In this document: piece by piece, positions 39,596 through 47,910 of the stretch | Position numbering within the stretch: position 1 is the first letter of the stretch | Layout: every line of letters starts with the position of its first letter | Assembly: GCA_963703125.1 (NCBI GenBank) | Contig: OY969790.1 | Span: 1,736,001 to 1,800,000, forward strand | DNA from: MFD04716-140 sp963703125 | GTDB lineage: Bacteria > Bacteroidota > Bacteroidia > Flavobacteriales > Flavobacteriaceae | Length of the DNA: 64,000 nt | Reading direction: 5' to 3' | Notes under the pieces: model-generated | The model's input: the letters and a program-made list of their open reading frames with translations, nothing else | The model's database searches: none | What the model was told of the DNA's origin: nothing | Program-made: the position numbers and the translations under genes

Positions 39596-41785
39596 TTACT
39601 CGTTCTTTCCTAACAAAGAAAAATCCAGATGCCTTTTAACAAGGTCTGTGCTCTTGACCACGACCACAACTTCATCCCCCAATTGATAGGTTTTTTTTGT
39701 TCGTTCGCCAACAATGGCATACTCCTTTTCATCAAAGATATAATAATCCCCTTTTATATCCCGTATGCGCACCATGCCCTCACATTTGTTCTCTATTATT
39801 TCAACATAAATGCCCCACTCGGTAACGCCACTGATAACGCCCACAAATTCTCTATCTTGGTGGTCCTGCATGAATTTAATCTGCATATATTTTATAGAAT
39901 CCCTCTCTGCATTCGCTGCTAAATTTTCCATGTCTGAGGAGTGCTTGCACTTTTCTTCGTACACTTCGGCCTTTGGTGCATCCCCTCCGTCCAAATAGTG
40001 TTGCAGCAATCTATGAACCATAACATCTGGATATCTTCGAATTGGTGACGTAAAATGTGTATAGTAGTCAAATGCAAGCCCGTAATGACCAATATTCGCT
40101 GTGGTATAAATAGCCTTGCTCATACTCCTAATCGCTAGCGTATCTACTAAATTCTGCTCTTTTTGACCTTTTACATCCTCCAAAAGTTTATTTAGGGATG
40201 CGCTAATAGATTTTTTATCCTTAAAGTTGATGCTATGTCCAAAACGGGAAATTATTCCATTTAAGGCCAGTAATTTATCCTCGTCTGGGTCATCATGAAT
40301 TCGATAGACAAAGGTTTTCTTTGGTTTCTGTTTTCCTATATATTCTGCTACTTTTCTATTGGCCAAAAGCATGAATTCCTCTATAAGCTTATTTGCGTCC
40401 TTGGCTTCTTTAAAATAGACACTTTGCGGTTCACTTTTTTCGTTGAGATTAAAACGGACCTCCACCTTGTCAAATGAAATTGCTCCTTGATCCATTCGTT
40501 TATCACGCATAATTTTAGCCAACCTGTCCATTATCAAGGTAGCCTCAACAACTTCATTTGAAACATTATAGGATGCACCTCTAATGGAAATAGTATCTGG
40601 TATTATCCCTTGGCTTGTTTCAATAATATGTTGTGCCTCTTCGTATGCAAAACGTTCATTGGAATTGATTACCGTTCTTCCAAACCATTCATTTCTTACA
40701 ACAGCTTTATCATCTATTTCAAAAATTGCCGAAAAGGTATATTTTTCTTCATTCGGTCTCAAAGAACACGCATTGTTTGATAAAACCTCTGGCAACATAG
40801 GTACCACACGATCCACTAAATACACGGATGTGGCGCGCTCATATGCCTCGTCATCCAATATGGTATCCGTCCGTAAATAATGTGATACATCGGCAATATG
40901 AACCCCTATTTCATAATTTCCATTTTGCATTTTCTCAAAGGAAAGGGCATCATCAAAATCCTTGGCATCCTTTGGATCAATAGTGAAGGTCAATACATTT
41001 CGCATATCCCTTCTTTTGGATATTTCTTCCTCTTTTATACTTGTATCCAACGTGTCAGCAAAACGTTCCACTTCAGTAGGAAATTCATAAGGAAGTCCAT
41101 ATTCGGCAAGAATGGAATGTATTTCTGTATTATGCTCCCCTGGCTTACCTAGCACTTCGGTAATTCGCCCGAACGGCGAATCGGCATTATCAGGCCATTC
41201 GGTTATCTCGACGATTACCTTATCTCCATTTTCCGCTATACCTATTTTTTCCTTTGGAATAAAAATATCGGTATACATTCTAAAGTCCGTAGGTCTTACA
41301 AATGCAAAATTCGGTTGCATATCCACAATGCCCACAAAGGAATTTTTTTCCCTCTCCACTATCCTTGTGATTTCTCCTTCAAGCTTCTTTCCTTTCCTTC
41401 TTGGAAAAATATATACCTCAACAATGTCCCTATGGAATGCTTTTTTTAGTTTATTAAAAGGTACAAAAACATCCTCATCCATTCCTTCAACAATAATATA
41501 GGCATTGCCTCTTCCTGTTATATCTACCTTGCCCGTATGATAGCTTTTTGTAGCAATTACAGCCTTATATCTTCCTTTGCTTTCCTCTATTATCCTTTTC
41601 TTTTCCTTTAATTGCACTAGCCTTTGAATCAATGTATTTCGATCTTGGGCATCAACAATATTTATCTTTGCAGCAATTTGTTTATAATCGAAACTTATTG
41701 AGGGTTCATTTTCAAGTACTGTAAAAATACCTTTCGTAATTTCGTTCTGTTTATGGTTTCTTGCTTGTTTTTTCTTCTTCGACAT
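39596..41785 (-). CDS. rnr: ribonuclease R (VacB/RNase II family)
   Basis: A processive 3'-5' exoribonuclease of 729 residues. After a Lys-rich N-terminus and a winged-helix-like start, cold-shock-type OB folds (GKVDITGRGNAYIIVEGMDEDVFV and FVGIVDMQPNFAFVRP) precede the RNB catalytic domain. The metal-binding motif is FTIDPKDAKDFDDALSFE, near residue 262-280, with further signature segments HIADVSHYL, PMLPEVLSNNACSLRPNEEK and HFTSPIRRYPDVMVHRLL. A C-terminal S1 domain (FVGVISGVTEWGIYVEI) completes the architecture. Length and domain order are standard. The upstream region is a long AT-rich intergenic stretch shared with divergent rpiB. Confidence 0.96.
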   Translation of the reverse strand: MSKKKKQARNHKQNEITKGIFTVLENEPSISFDYKQIAAKINIVDAQDRNTLIQRLVQLKEKKRIIEESKGRYKAVIATKSYHTGKVDITGRGNAYIIVEGMDEDVFVPFNKLKKAFHRDIVEVYIFPRRKGKKLEGEITRIVEREKNSFVGIVDMQPNFAFVRPTDFRMYTDIFIPKEKIGIAENGDKVIVEITEWPDNADSPFGRITEVLGKPGEHNTEIHSILAEYGLPYEFPTEVERFADTLDTSIKEEEISKRRDMRNVLTFTIDPKDAKDFDDALSFEKMQNGNYEIGVHIADVSHYLRTDTILDDEAYERATSVYLVDRVVPMLPEVLSNNACSLRPNEEKYTFSAIFEIDDKAVVRNEWFGRTVINSNERFAYEEAQHIIETSQGIIPDTISIRGASYNVSNEVVEATLIMDRLAKIMRDKRMDQGAISFDKVEVRFNLNEKSEPQSVYFKEAKDANKLIEEFMLLANRKVAEYIGKQKPKKTFVYRIHDDPDEDKLLALNGIISRFGHSINFKDKKSISASLNKLLEDVKGQKEQNLVDTLAIRSMSKAIYTTANIGHYGLAFDYYTHFTSPIRRYPDVMVHRLLQHYLDGGDAPKAEVYEEKCKHSSDMENLAANAERDSIKYMQIKFMQDHQDREFVGVISGVTEWGIYVEIIENKCEGMVRIRDIKGDYYIFDEKEYAIVGERTKKTYQLGDEVVVVVKSTDLVKRHLDFSLLGKNE

Positions 41786-42305
41786 TAATTCTTCTTATTT
41801 GGGCGGAAAATTACGAATTATAATCCATTGGCTTCTTTATAATAATTTTGATAGTCCTTATTATCATATAATTGGAGTTATGAACACCTATTTAATATTC
41901 ATTTTCTTTTTATAGTTTTTTAAAAATAAATGGTGGTTATGATAGTTTGTTGATAGTTGAAATAAAAATTGTTTCATTTACTTGTTTTAAAACCTTTATT
42001 ATTTTTATTGACAATCTTTACAAACGTCATTGTTTTTAATATCAGTTTGTTAAGCATGTTATCAAAAAGGGTTGATAAACCCTATCAACATCTATTTTAA
42101 GATAAGTTAATGTAAAATTATTGTTAACTTCTTTAAGATAGCTCTTCATATCTTCTTCCTAGTTTTTTAGAAATAAAATAGCTTTCTTTTAGAATATTTT
42201 TTAAGCCTTTTTATTAATGGATAATGCATTTTTTTTAATCACTATTTTTTATAAGGTTATGAACATGTTATGATCTATTTTTTAATATGATGATAGGTGG
42301 TTTCC
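41786..42305. other. long AT-rich intergenic region with repeated GTTATGA and GTTGATA motifs
   Basis: About 520 bp of very AT-rich sequence between divergent rnr and rpiB. GTTATGA occurs four times in the same orientation (41877, 41936, 42256, 42267). GTTGATA occurs at 41949 and 42071 and, inverted, at 42083-42089, where GTTGATA-AACCC-TATCAAC forms a perfect hairpin; TGTTATCAAAA lies next to it. No coding frame is credible. It could be a replication origin or a complex regulatory region. No canonical TTATCCACA DnaA box was found. Confidence 0.6.
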
Positions 42306-42306
42306 T

Positions 42307-42338
42307 TTTGTTCCATATGTTTAGGAATTGTACATTTG
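42307..42338 (+). promoter_or_regulatory. rpiB promoter (Bacteroidota sigma type)
   Basis: TTTG at 42307-42310 and TACATTTG at 42331-42338 are 20 nt apart, and the ATG at 42364 is 25 nt downstream. This matches the -33/-7 consensus and places the start at 42364, not at the upstream in-frame codon inside the promoter. Confidence 0.75.
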
Positions 42339-42363
42339 TAGGATTAATCAATACTATTGGATC

Positions 42364-42795
42364 ATGAAAATTGCAATAGGAAATGATCATGCAGGCACGG
42401 AATATAAGCTTGCAATTATGGGTTTACTCAAATCCTTAAAGATAGAGGTAAGTAATTATGGCACCGATGGAACAGGTAGTGTTGATTACCCTGATTTTGT
42501 TCATCCGGTGGCCAAAGATGTTGAACAGGCAGAGGCTACCTATGGTATTATTATTTGTGGTAGCGGAAATGGGGCATCGATGACCGCAAACAAACATCAA
42601 AAAATAAGATGTGCGCTTTGTTGGACAAAAGAAATAGTTCAGCTAGCCAGGGAGCATAATGATGCCAATATTTTAAGTCTTCCCGCGCGTTATATTTCTC
42701 TTCCCCAGGCATTGGAAATGGTAAAGGTATTTTTAGATACCAAGTTTGTTGGAGGAAGACATGAGAGGCGTATTGAAAAAATACCTTGTTCTTAG
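42364..42795 (+). CDS. rpiB: ribose 5-phosphate isomerase B
   Basis: RpiB interconverts ribose 5-phosphate and ribulose 5-phosphate in the pentose phosphate pathway. The ATG at 42364 gives MKIAIGNDHAGTEYKLAI, the normal N-terminus, and a 143-residue protein. GIIICGSGNGASMTANKH holds the catalytic Cys near residue 66 and the phosphate-binding loop; GTDGTGSVDYPDF and HNDANILSLPARY are also diagnostic. The frame is open 12 codons further upstream but a promoter sits there. The gene is divergent from rnr. Confidence 0.95.
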   Translation: MKIAIGNDHAGTEYKLAIMGLLKSLKIEVSNYGTDGTGSVDYPDFVHPVAKDVEQAEATYGIIICGSGNGASMTANKHQKIRCALCWTKEIVQLAREHNDANILSLPARYISLPQALEMVKVFLDTKFVGGRHERRIEKIPCS

Positions 42796-42875
42796 TGATT
42801 GATTTTTATATGGGAGGGACTTAATCCATGTTTAAAATTTAGTTAGTGCTTCGTTCTAAATATACATGAATTTAT

Positions 42876-43796
42876 ATGTCCCATTCCCATCATAACCACT
42901 CCCACAATCATTCCCATTCAGATTTAAAAGGGAGAAACCTCATAGTTTCAATCCTTCTAAACATATTGATTACTATATCTCAGGTCATAGGAGGTTTACT
43001 ATCAGGTAGTTTATCACTATTATCAGATGCCTTACACAATTTTAGCGATGTTCTATCCCTAATAGTTAGCTACATAGCCAATATTTTATCAAAAAAGCAG
43101 GCATCCACCAATAAAACTTTTGGATATAAACGAGCTGAAATTATTGCGGCCTTTGTGAACGCATCAACTTTGATCATTGTTGCCATTATTCTAATAAAGG
43201 AAGCCGTAGAAAGATTTTTGTCCCCGAAGGATATAGAATCTGATTTGGTAATATGGCTTTCCCTATTGGGCATTGCAGCAAATGGATTTAGTGTTCTTTT
43301 ATTAAAAAAAGATGCCAACAGCAATATGAACATGAAATCGGCATATCTTCATTTATTGACCGATATGATGGCTTCTGTGGTGGTTTTGATAGGAGGTCTT
43401 CTTATGAAGTTTTATAAACTGTATTGGGTAGATCCAACATTGACCTTGGCAATCGCTGTTTATCTCATATATATGGGGTATGATCTTTTAAAAAACTCCA
43501 CAAGAGTTTTAATGCTATTTACCCCGAATTCTATCGAAGTTAAAAAGATTGTCGAAGCCATTGGAAGAATTGAACCCATCAAAAATGTGCACCATGTCCA
43601 CATATGGCAATTGAATGAAGATGAGGTTCACCTAGAGGCACATATTGATTTTAATGAAGATATAAAATTGTCCGAATTTGATGAAATATTGGAAAAAATT
43701 GAAGAAGAAGTATTCCATAACCATGGAATTAACCATGTGAACATACAACCTGAGTTTGGCAAATGTGACAGCAAACATATAATTGTACAAGACTAA
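42876..43796 (+). CDS. cation diffusion facilitator (CDF) family transporter
   Basis: A 306-residue inner-membrane metal/proton antiporter. The N-terminus is rich in His (MSHSHHNHSHNHSHSD), a likely metal-binding tail, followed by six transmembrane segments. ALHNFSDVLSL and HLLTDMMASV carry the helix-2 and helix-5 metal-binding residues (xxxD and HxxxD motifs). A cytoplasmic C-terminal domain (about 215-300) has VHHVHIWQLNEDEVHLEAHI and ends with a HGINHVNIQPEFGKC segment. The pattern is that of ZitB/CzcD-type exporters of Zn2+, Co2+ or Cd2+. The acetyltransferase gene starts at its stop codon (TAATG), so the two are coupled. Confidence 0.92.
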   Translation: MSHSHHNHSHNHSHSDLKGRNLIVSILLNILITISQVIGGLLSGSLSLLSDALHNFSDVLSLIVSYIANILSKKQASTNKTFGYKRAEIIAAFVNASTLIIVAIILIKEAVERFLSPKDIESDLVIWLSLLGIAANGFSVLLLKKDANSNMNMKSAYLHLLTDMMASVVVLIGGLLMKFYKLYWVDPTLTLAIAVYLIYMGYDLLKNSTRVLMLFTPNSIEVKKIVEAIGRIEPIKNVHHVHIWQLNEDEVHLEAHIDFNEDIKLSEFDEILEKIEEEVFHNHGINHVNIQPEFGKCDSKHIIVQD

Positions 43797-44239
43797 TGTT
43801 ACAAATAGAGGTTAGGAAATTTCAGGAGCTGACATTGGATGAACTGTATTCCGTATTGCAATTAAGGAGCGAGGTTTTTTGTGTTGAACAAAACTGTGTA
43901 TATCAGGATCTGGACGACAAAGACCAAAAAGCACATCACATGCTCGGCATAAAAAGCGATCAGCTAGTGGCCTATACCAGAATTTTTGCCCCGGGCGATT
44001 ATTTTGATGATGCGAGTATCGGTAGAGTAGTAGTCAAAGAGAGTGAAAGAACACATGGATACGGTCAGGATATTATGAAAGTTTCAATAAACTTTGTAAA
44101 TCAAGTTTTTAACACTACTTCAATTAGGTTATCTGCACAATCCTATTTGATCAAATTTTATGGTTCCCTGGGTTTTGAGACAATAGGCGCGGAATATCTT
44201 GAGGACGGAATTCCTCATATTGCAATGGTGAAAAAATAA
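43796..44239 (+). CDS. ElaA-like GNAT N-acetyltransferase
   Basis: A 147-residue protein of the ElaA-type GNAT group: LQLRSEVFCVEQNCVYQDLDDKDQKAHH is the diagnostic first part, AYTRIFAPGDYFDDASIGRVVV holds the acetyl-CoA-binding strand and SERTHGYGQDIMK the pyrophosphate loop. The acceptor is unknown. Its ATG overlaps the CDF stop codon by one base, so the two genes are one transcript. No catalytic role in metal resistance is implied by the sequence. Confidence 0.87.
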   Translation: MLQIEVRKFQELTLDELYSVLQLRSEVFCVEQNCVYQDLDDKDQKAHHMLGIKSDQLVAYTRIFAPGDYFDDASIGRVVVKESERTHGYGQDIMKVSINFVNQVFNTTSIRLSAQSYLIKFYGSLGFETIGAEYLEDGIPHIAMVKK

Positions 44240-44280
44240 TGCTTTTTTGATGAAGCCCAACACTTCAAATCACGAGGAAT

Positions 44281-44664
44281 CTATATTTTAATAGGTGTTT
44301 TATTGGTTAAATTTATATCCTCCAACATGGTATTTGTAAATTTGTAATGTCCTTTGGTGGTAATAATTCTAAAAAACCCTGAATTCATTCTACTCAATGT
44401 ATCCAAAAACAGCCATTTTGACTTCAAAAGCCTAGGTTTTTCGGATTTAAGACCTATTTCAAATATGTATTTTCTACCATTTTTAAATGCAACTATATCG
44501 GGAGTTATTTTTGAATCCGTTCCTTTTCTAAGATACGATTTAGGGATATTAAAACCTTCCATATCGGCCTTAATGTCCTCAAAGCCGTTTGCCTGTAAAT
44601 GATGTATAGATTTCTCTAAAAATAGGGTGTTTCCCGCTTTTTCAATTTGTACCATAATTCCCAA
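44281..44664 (-). CDS. small protein with degenerate PD-(D/E)xK nuclease-like core
   Basis: A 127-residue protein without a recognised name. Residues 54-75 read TPDIVAFKNGRKYIFEIGLK: a PD motif, two short strands and Glu69 followed by Lys73, close to the PD-x(n)-ExK core of restriction-like nucleases but with Gly where Lys is usual. The N-terminal helix and the following KSKWLFLDTLSR segment fit the same fold. An active enzyme is uncertain because the last Lys is shifted. A start at M4 (MVQIEKAG) is equally possible. It stands alone, convergent with the ElaA-like gene and near the restriction-modification pair, which makes a defence link possible but unproven. Confidence 0.5.
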   Translation of the reverse strand: MGIMVQIEKAGNTLFLEKSIHHLQANGFEDIKADMEGFNIPKSYLRKGTDSKITPDIVAFKNGRKYIFEIGLKSEKPRLLKSKWLFLDTLSRMNSGFFRIITTKGHYKFTNTMLEDINLTNKTPIKI

Positions 44665-44742
44665 GATACTATAATTTTTGAGAAATCCTAATATTTAGTG
44701 TTGATTAACAGTATCTTAGGAAAAAATGGGACAAGCCAAGTA

Positions 44743-45252
44743 TTATTTTATGCGTTGGGACTGTGTGGTAAAAGAGAGACCTTGCTGTCCCATGGTAGAG
44801 TTCATGATTCCTTCAAAAAGTGGCTCGGGACAATTTTTTGGAATTTTCCATTCAATTATAAAGTTAGAACCCGTTCCCCCTGTAACATCTTGTTCGTCAA
44901 TTATAATTTCAGTGGTCTCCATGGGTCTTAAATATACAGGTTTATCAAAATAGGTTCTGATAGAACTACCATGTGTATCAAAATATTCTGCTTTTAGAAG
45001 GTAAATCGTATCAAGGTCACTTGTATTGCGCAAACTGACCATTGCAGTTAAATTATGGGTTTTATGTTCCGAACTGCTATATATTTGGGAGTATATGGAA
45101 AGATAAGATTTACCATATTCCAGCGAATCTTTACCGCTCAAATCCGCTTTTCTTTTTGACCAGTTTTCGGGATTGAGGGAGCTAATCCCATTCTGTTCGT
45201 TACAAGCAGCTATAATAAGAACGCAAAGAATTAGTAAAAGTTTGAATTTCAT
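44743..45252 (-). CDS. DUF3124 domain lipoprotein
   Basis: A 169-residue protein with a lipoprotein signal ending LIIAAC (Cys17). The body has YSQIYSSSEHKTHNLTAMVSLRN and LRPMETTEIIIDEQDVTGGTGSNFIIEW, which are characteristic of DUF3124, a family of secreted or lipid-anchored proteins of unknown function in Bacteroidota and Proteobacteria. The Met start at 45252 begins a clean signal peptide (MKFKLLLILCVL). It is monocistronic by position, with 134 bp to the next gene upstream. Confidence 0.82.
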   Translation of the reverse strand: MKFKLLLILCVLIIAACNEQNGISSLNPENWSKRKADLSGKDSLEYGKSYLSIYSQIYSSSEHKTHNLTAMVSLRNTSDLDTIYLLKAEYFDTHGSSIRTYFDKPVYLRPMETTEIIIDEQDVTGGTGSNFIIEWKIPKNCPEPLFEGIMNSTMGQQGLSFTTQSQRIK

Positions 45253-45387
45253 TTTTCGTCTTTAGTAGTAGTTCTGCACATTGCGATTTTAATAAATGTT
45301 AAGTCCAAGGTAAGCAAAAAAGCATGAATTGATAATTCGCATCGACCCGACGATTGTTTATTAACACGGATACGATTCTAAAATTTT

Positions 45388-45747
45388 TTAATATACACCA
45401 TTTCTCCCGCATAGGTCAACGGCTTGGTTTATAAGTAATTCAATGGTTTTTATTGGTAAGTCTTCACTGGGATCAATTCTCAAAATTTTCATTCGAGCTC
45501 GTTTTCCAATCTCCAATTTTGGGTGATTAAGAGATTTGCCTTCTACAAAAAGAATGTAAGGCTTATCAGTTTTCTTGTCTATCCATAAATAACAAAAGAT
45601 TCTATTGTCATAGCAAAAACAGGGCATACCATATTTTGTAGTTTCTGTAACCAAGGAGTCCTGTCTTAGGATAATATTTCGCAGGGATAATAAGCAACTC
45701 CTATTGGGCTCGTTTTTTTCTAGATAAAAGGAATCATTGCTTTTCAT
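45388..45747 (-). CDS. DUF1801 (YdhG-like) protein
   Basis: A protein of about 119 residues: LRNIILRQDSLVTETTKYGMPCFCYDNRIFCYLWIDKKTDKPYILFV is the DUF1801 core, with a Tyr/Gly/Met/Pro turn (KYGMPCFCY) and the strand carrying ILFVEGKSL. The family is small, cytosolic and of unknown function. The frame opens at 45768, but the Met at 45747 (MKSNDSFYLEKN) gives the usual N-terminus, and the seven codons before it add only hydrophobic residues. It is not co-oriented with an obvious partner. Confidence 0.72.
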   Translation of the reverse strand: MKSNDSFYLEKNEPNRSCLLSLRNIILRQDSLVTETTKYGMPCFCYDNRIFCYLWIDKKTDKPYILFVEGKSLNHPKLEIGKRARMKILRIDPSEDLPIKTIELLINQAVDLCGRNGVY

Positions 45748-45926
45748 TGAAAAAATCAAAAAGGCCAATAAAATTATAACTTATTTTGGATTTGATAGCC
45801 GTTAAAAACTACCCAGTATCATCAATGGAAGGAAATATTGCAGACAAAAGTTTGTAAAAAAGCCTCGTCAACTTAATGTCATATAGGCAAAACCGGATTT
45901 GGGCATATCGAGCAATCTTGGCGGCT

Positions 45927-46547
45927 CTAAAACATACGTTTGGCAACCTTATTTTCTATTAAAAAGTCCAGTTTTAAAATAAGGTTTACAGGTTTTTCCA
46001 CTTTGTTTTGGCTGGAAAAATATAGATAACCTTCATTTCTAGATTCTAGACCCTTAATTTTCATTTTTTTGGAATTTTTGGGATTATTGTCAATAAGGGC
46101 ATCAAGAGAACTCTTCGAAATACCTTTTTCTCCCAGCAACAAAACCAACTTTTTTCTATTGACTATGGTAATCTTACAGGAAGTGAATTTATCAGGTTCA
46201 TCCGTAAAAATGGATGTGATTAAAAAATAGAAATCAGTGGCTTTACGATTATCAAAAAGCCACCCCTCTTTCCTTTCATTGTTTTTTAGATAGGATAGTT
46301 CAAACGCAAATGTAGGAAGGTCTTCATTGATATAATCAAGCTGCGCTTTTTCATCCACATAGAAATTTTTCCCCGAAAGGTTATTCGTAAGGACAAGATC
46401 AATTCCCTGAAACTGACTTTTTCTATCATTTGCACGTTTAAAAGTGTAATTTTTAAGGTGTTTATGATATTGTGTATCCAGGAATTTGGAAAGCGACTGC
46501 TCCTTTTCCAAATCAGCCAAAAAACTGCTCTTTTTTGGCACGATCAA
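45927..46547 (-). CDS. candidate type II restriction endonuclease
   Basis: A 206-residue protein that overlaps the end of a DNA cytosine methyltransferase gene and is translated after it. Residues 48-67 contain GID50 and, 14 residues on, VDEK (Asp65, Lys67): a PD-(D/E)xK-type core (Asp50, Asp65, Lys67). LPTFAFELSYLKNNERKEGW after the core is typical of an extra recognition part. Position and core identify it as the restriction half of the pair; I cannot name a family or site. The start codon appears to be TTG (46547), overlapping the methyltransferase stop as TTGA, which would hold its level low. GTG at codon 3 is an alternative. Confidence 0.75.
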   Translation of the reverse strand: MIVPKKSSFLADLEKEQSLSKFLDTQYHKHLKNYTFKRANDRKSQFQGIDLVLTNNLSGKNFYVDEKAQLDYINEDLPTFAFELSYLKNNERKEGWLFDNRKATDFYFLITSIFTDEPDKFTSCKITIVNRKKLVLLLGEKGISKSSLDALIDNNPKNSKKMKIKGLESRNEGYLYFSSQNKVEKPVNLILKLDFLIENKVAKRMF

Positions 46548-47770
46548 GAATTGATTGCTTGGTACAGCTTGAGCGAAATTTCTTCTACAACTCCAACAAC
46601 AAGGGCATTTCCCATGAAAAAAGCCCGTTTTGTGTTGCTAATACCTGCCAATAAAGTATGATTGTCCGGAAACATGTTCAACCGCTCCAATTCCACTGGA
46701 GTAAGGCGCCTTAACCCTTTTTTAGATTGGATCACATGTTTGAAACGTGATGGGCTTTTACCTCCCTCGCCCGTGATGATGGTACGCGAAGCTTTGTCCA
46801 AGGCATCTGGGAAGACCATGCTTCCTTCACTATAATTGTACTCAAAACCATTTTTTGCGGTTCGTACTTCTTTTTTGCCTCCTTTTAAATATTCCCATTT
46901 TGGAAATTCTTCTGAATCAATTAAAAATTCAGGGGCTACTTCCCCATTTTGCAATATATCCGCCAATACGGTTCTCTTCCCGTCATATTCAGGAAATGAT
47001 TTGGCCGTGTATCCTTTACCTTCAATAAAAACCCCTGTATTTTCAAATGGCGACATTTTTTCTGCTTTATTAAAATTCCCAGAAATAGCTACCAAACTTC
47101 CCGATAAGGTAACCTCATTTATAACCCCCTGAGGATTCCCAATAGGGAAAGCTTTTGCCAAGGTACCCTGTCTAGATATCCAATTTGCCTTATTTGATTT
47201 TTTTAGAGATTTATAAAGCGAAGTAGATTTGTGGTAACCTAAGAAAAAGATACGTCTGCGCCGCTGGGGCATCCCATAATCCGCAGCATTGATTACGCGC
47301 CATTCAACCGCATATCCCAATTCTTCCAGACTTTTGAGAATGATGGCAAAATCTCTGCCTCTTTGCGAGGATGGAGATTTTAAAAGTCTATCCACATTCT
47401 CCAAAAACAAGTATTTTGGCGGATTTTCTTTTTCTGAGAGTATCCGATGAATACTCCACCACAATACTCCTTTCTTGCCCAAAAGACCTTTTGAATTTTG
47501 TAAGGTAGTTGCAACCGAATAATCTTGACACGGGAATCCACCAACCAATAAATCGGCATCAGGGATATGTTTGGTTTCCACTTCGGCAATGTCTTTATTG
47601 CTATGGCCCATGGTCCCAAATCTTGCTTCATAGACCATCGATGCATGTTGTGTTTTGGTGGAAGGTTCCCATTGGTTGCTCCAAACCACTTGATATTTCC
47701 CGGTTTTCTCCAACCCCAAACGAAAACCGCCAACCCCTGCAAAAAGTTCTATAACCTTTAATTTTTTCAT
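46544..47770 (-). CDS. DNA (cytosine-5)-methyltransferase of a type II restriction-modification system
   Basis: A C5-cytosine methyltransferase of about 408 residues. In order: VIELFAGVGGFRLGLE (SAM motif I, residues 6-21), GGFPCQDYS with the catalytic Cys81 (motif IV), LFLENVDRLL near 125 (motif VI), MPQRRRRIFFLGY near 170 (motif VIII), a variable target-recognition region (about 190-330), then RRLTPVELERLNMFPDNH (motif IX) and GNALVV (motif X). The frame opens at 47806, but the Met at 47770 (MKKLKVIELFAG) is the natural start. It protects the host against the adjacent endonuclease. The recognition sequence cannot be read from it. It ends in TGA, so UGA is a true stop in this genome. Confidence 0.93.
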   Translation of the reverse strand: MKKLKVIELFAGVGGFRLGLEKTGKYQVVWSNQWEPSTKTQHASMVYEARFGTMGHSNKDIAEVETKHIPDADLLVGGFPCQDYSVATTLQNSKGLLGKKGVLWWSIHRILSEKENPPKYLFLENVDRLLKSPSSQRGRDFAIILKSLEELGYAVEWRVINAADYGMPQRRRRIFFLGYHKSTSLYKSLKKSNKANWISRQGTLAKAFPIGNPQGVINEVTLSGSLVAISGNFNKAEKMSPFENTGVFIEGKGYTAKSFPEYDGKRTVLADILQNGEVAPEFLIDSEEFPKWEYLKGGKKEVRTAKNGFEYNYSEGSMVFPDALDKASRTIITGEGGKSPSRFKHVIQSKKGLRRLTPVELERLNMFPDNHTLLAGISNTKRAFFMGNALVVGVVEEISLKLYQAINS

Positions 47771-47910
47771 CCTTGGCGAATTTAAGAAAATTTGATTCTT
47801 CAACAATTGTCATCTTGGAGCGGCTTTATTATTTGCCAAGGCACACATATAAATTCCTTTATTTATTCCAAGAATAAAAATCCAGGGCATTATTTAATCT
47901 GCCAAGCTTT

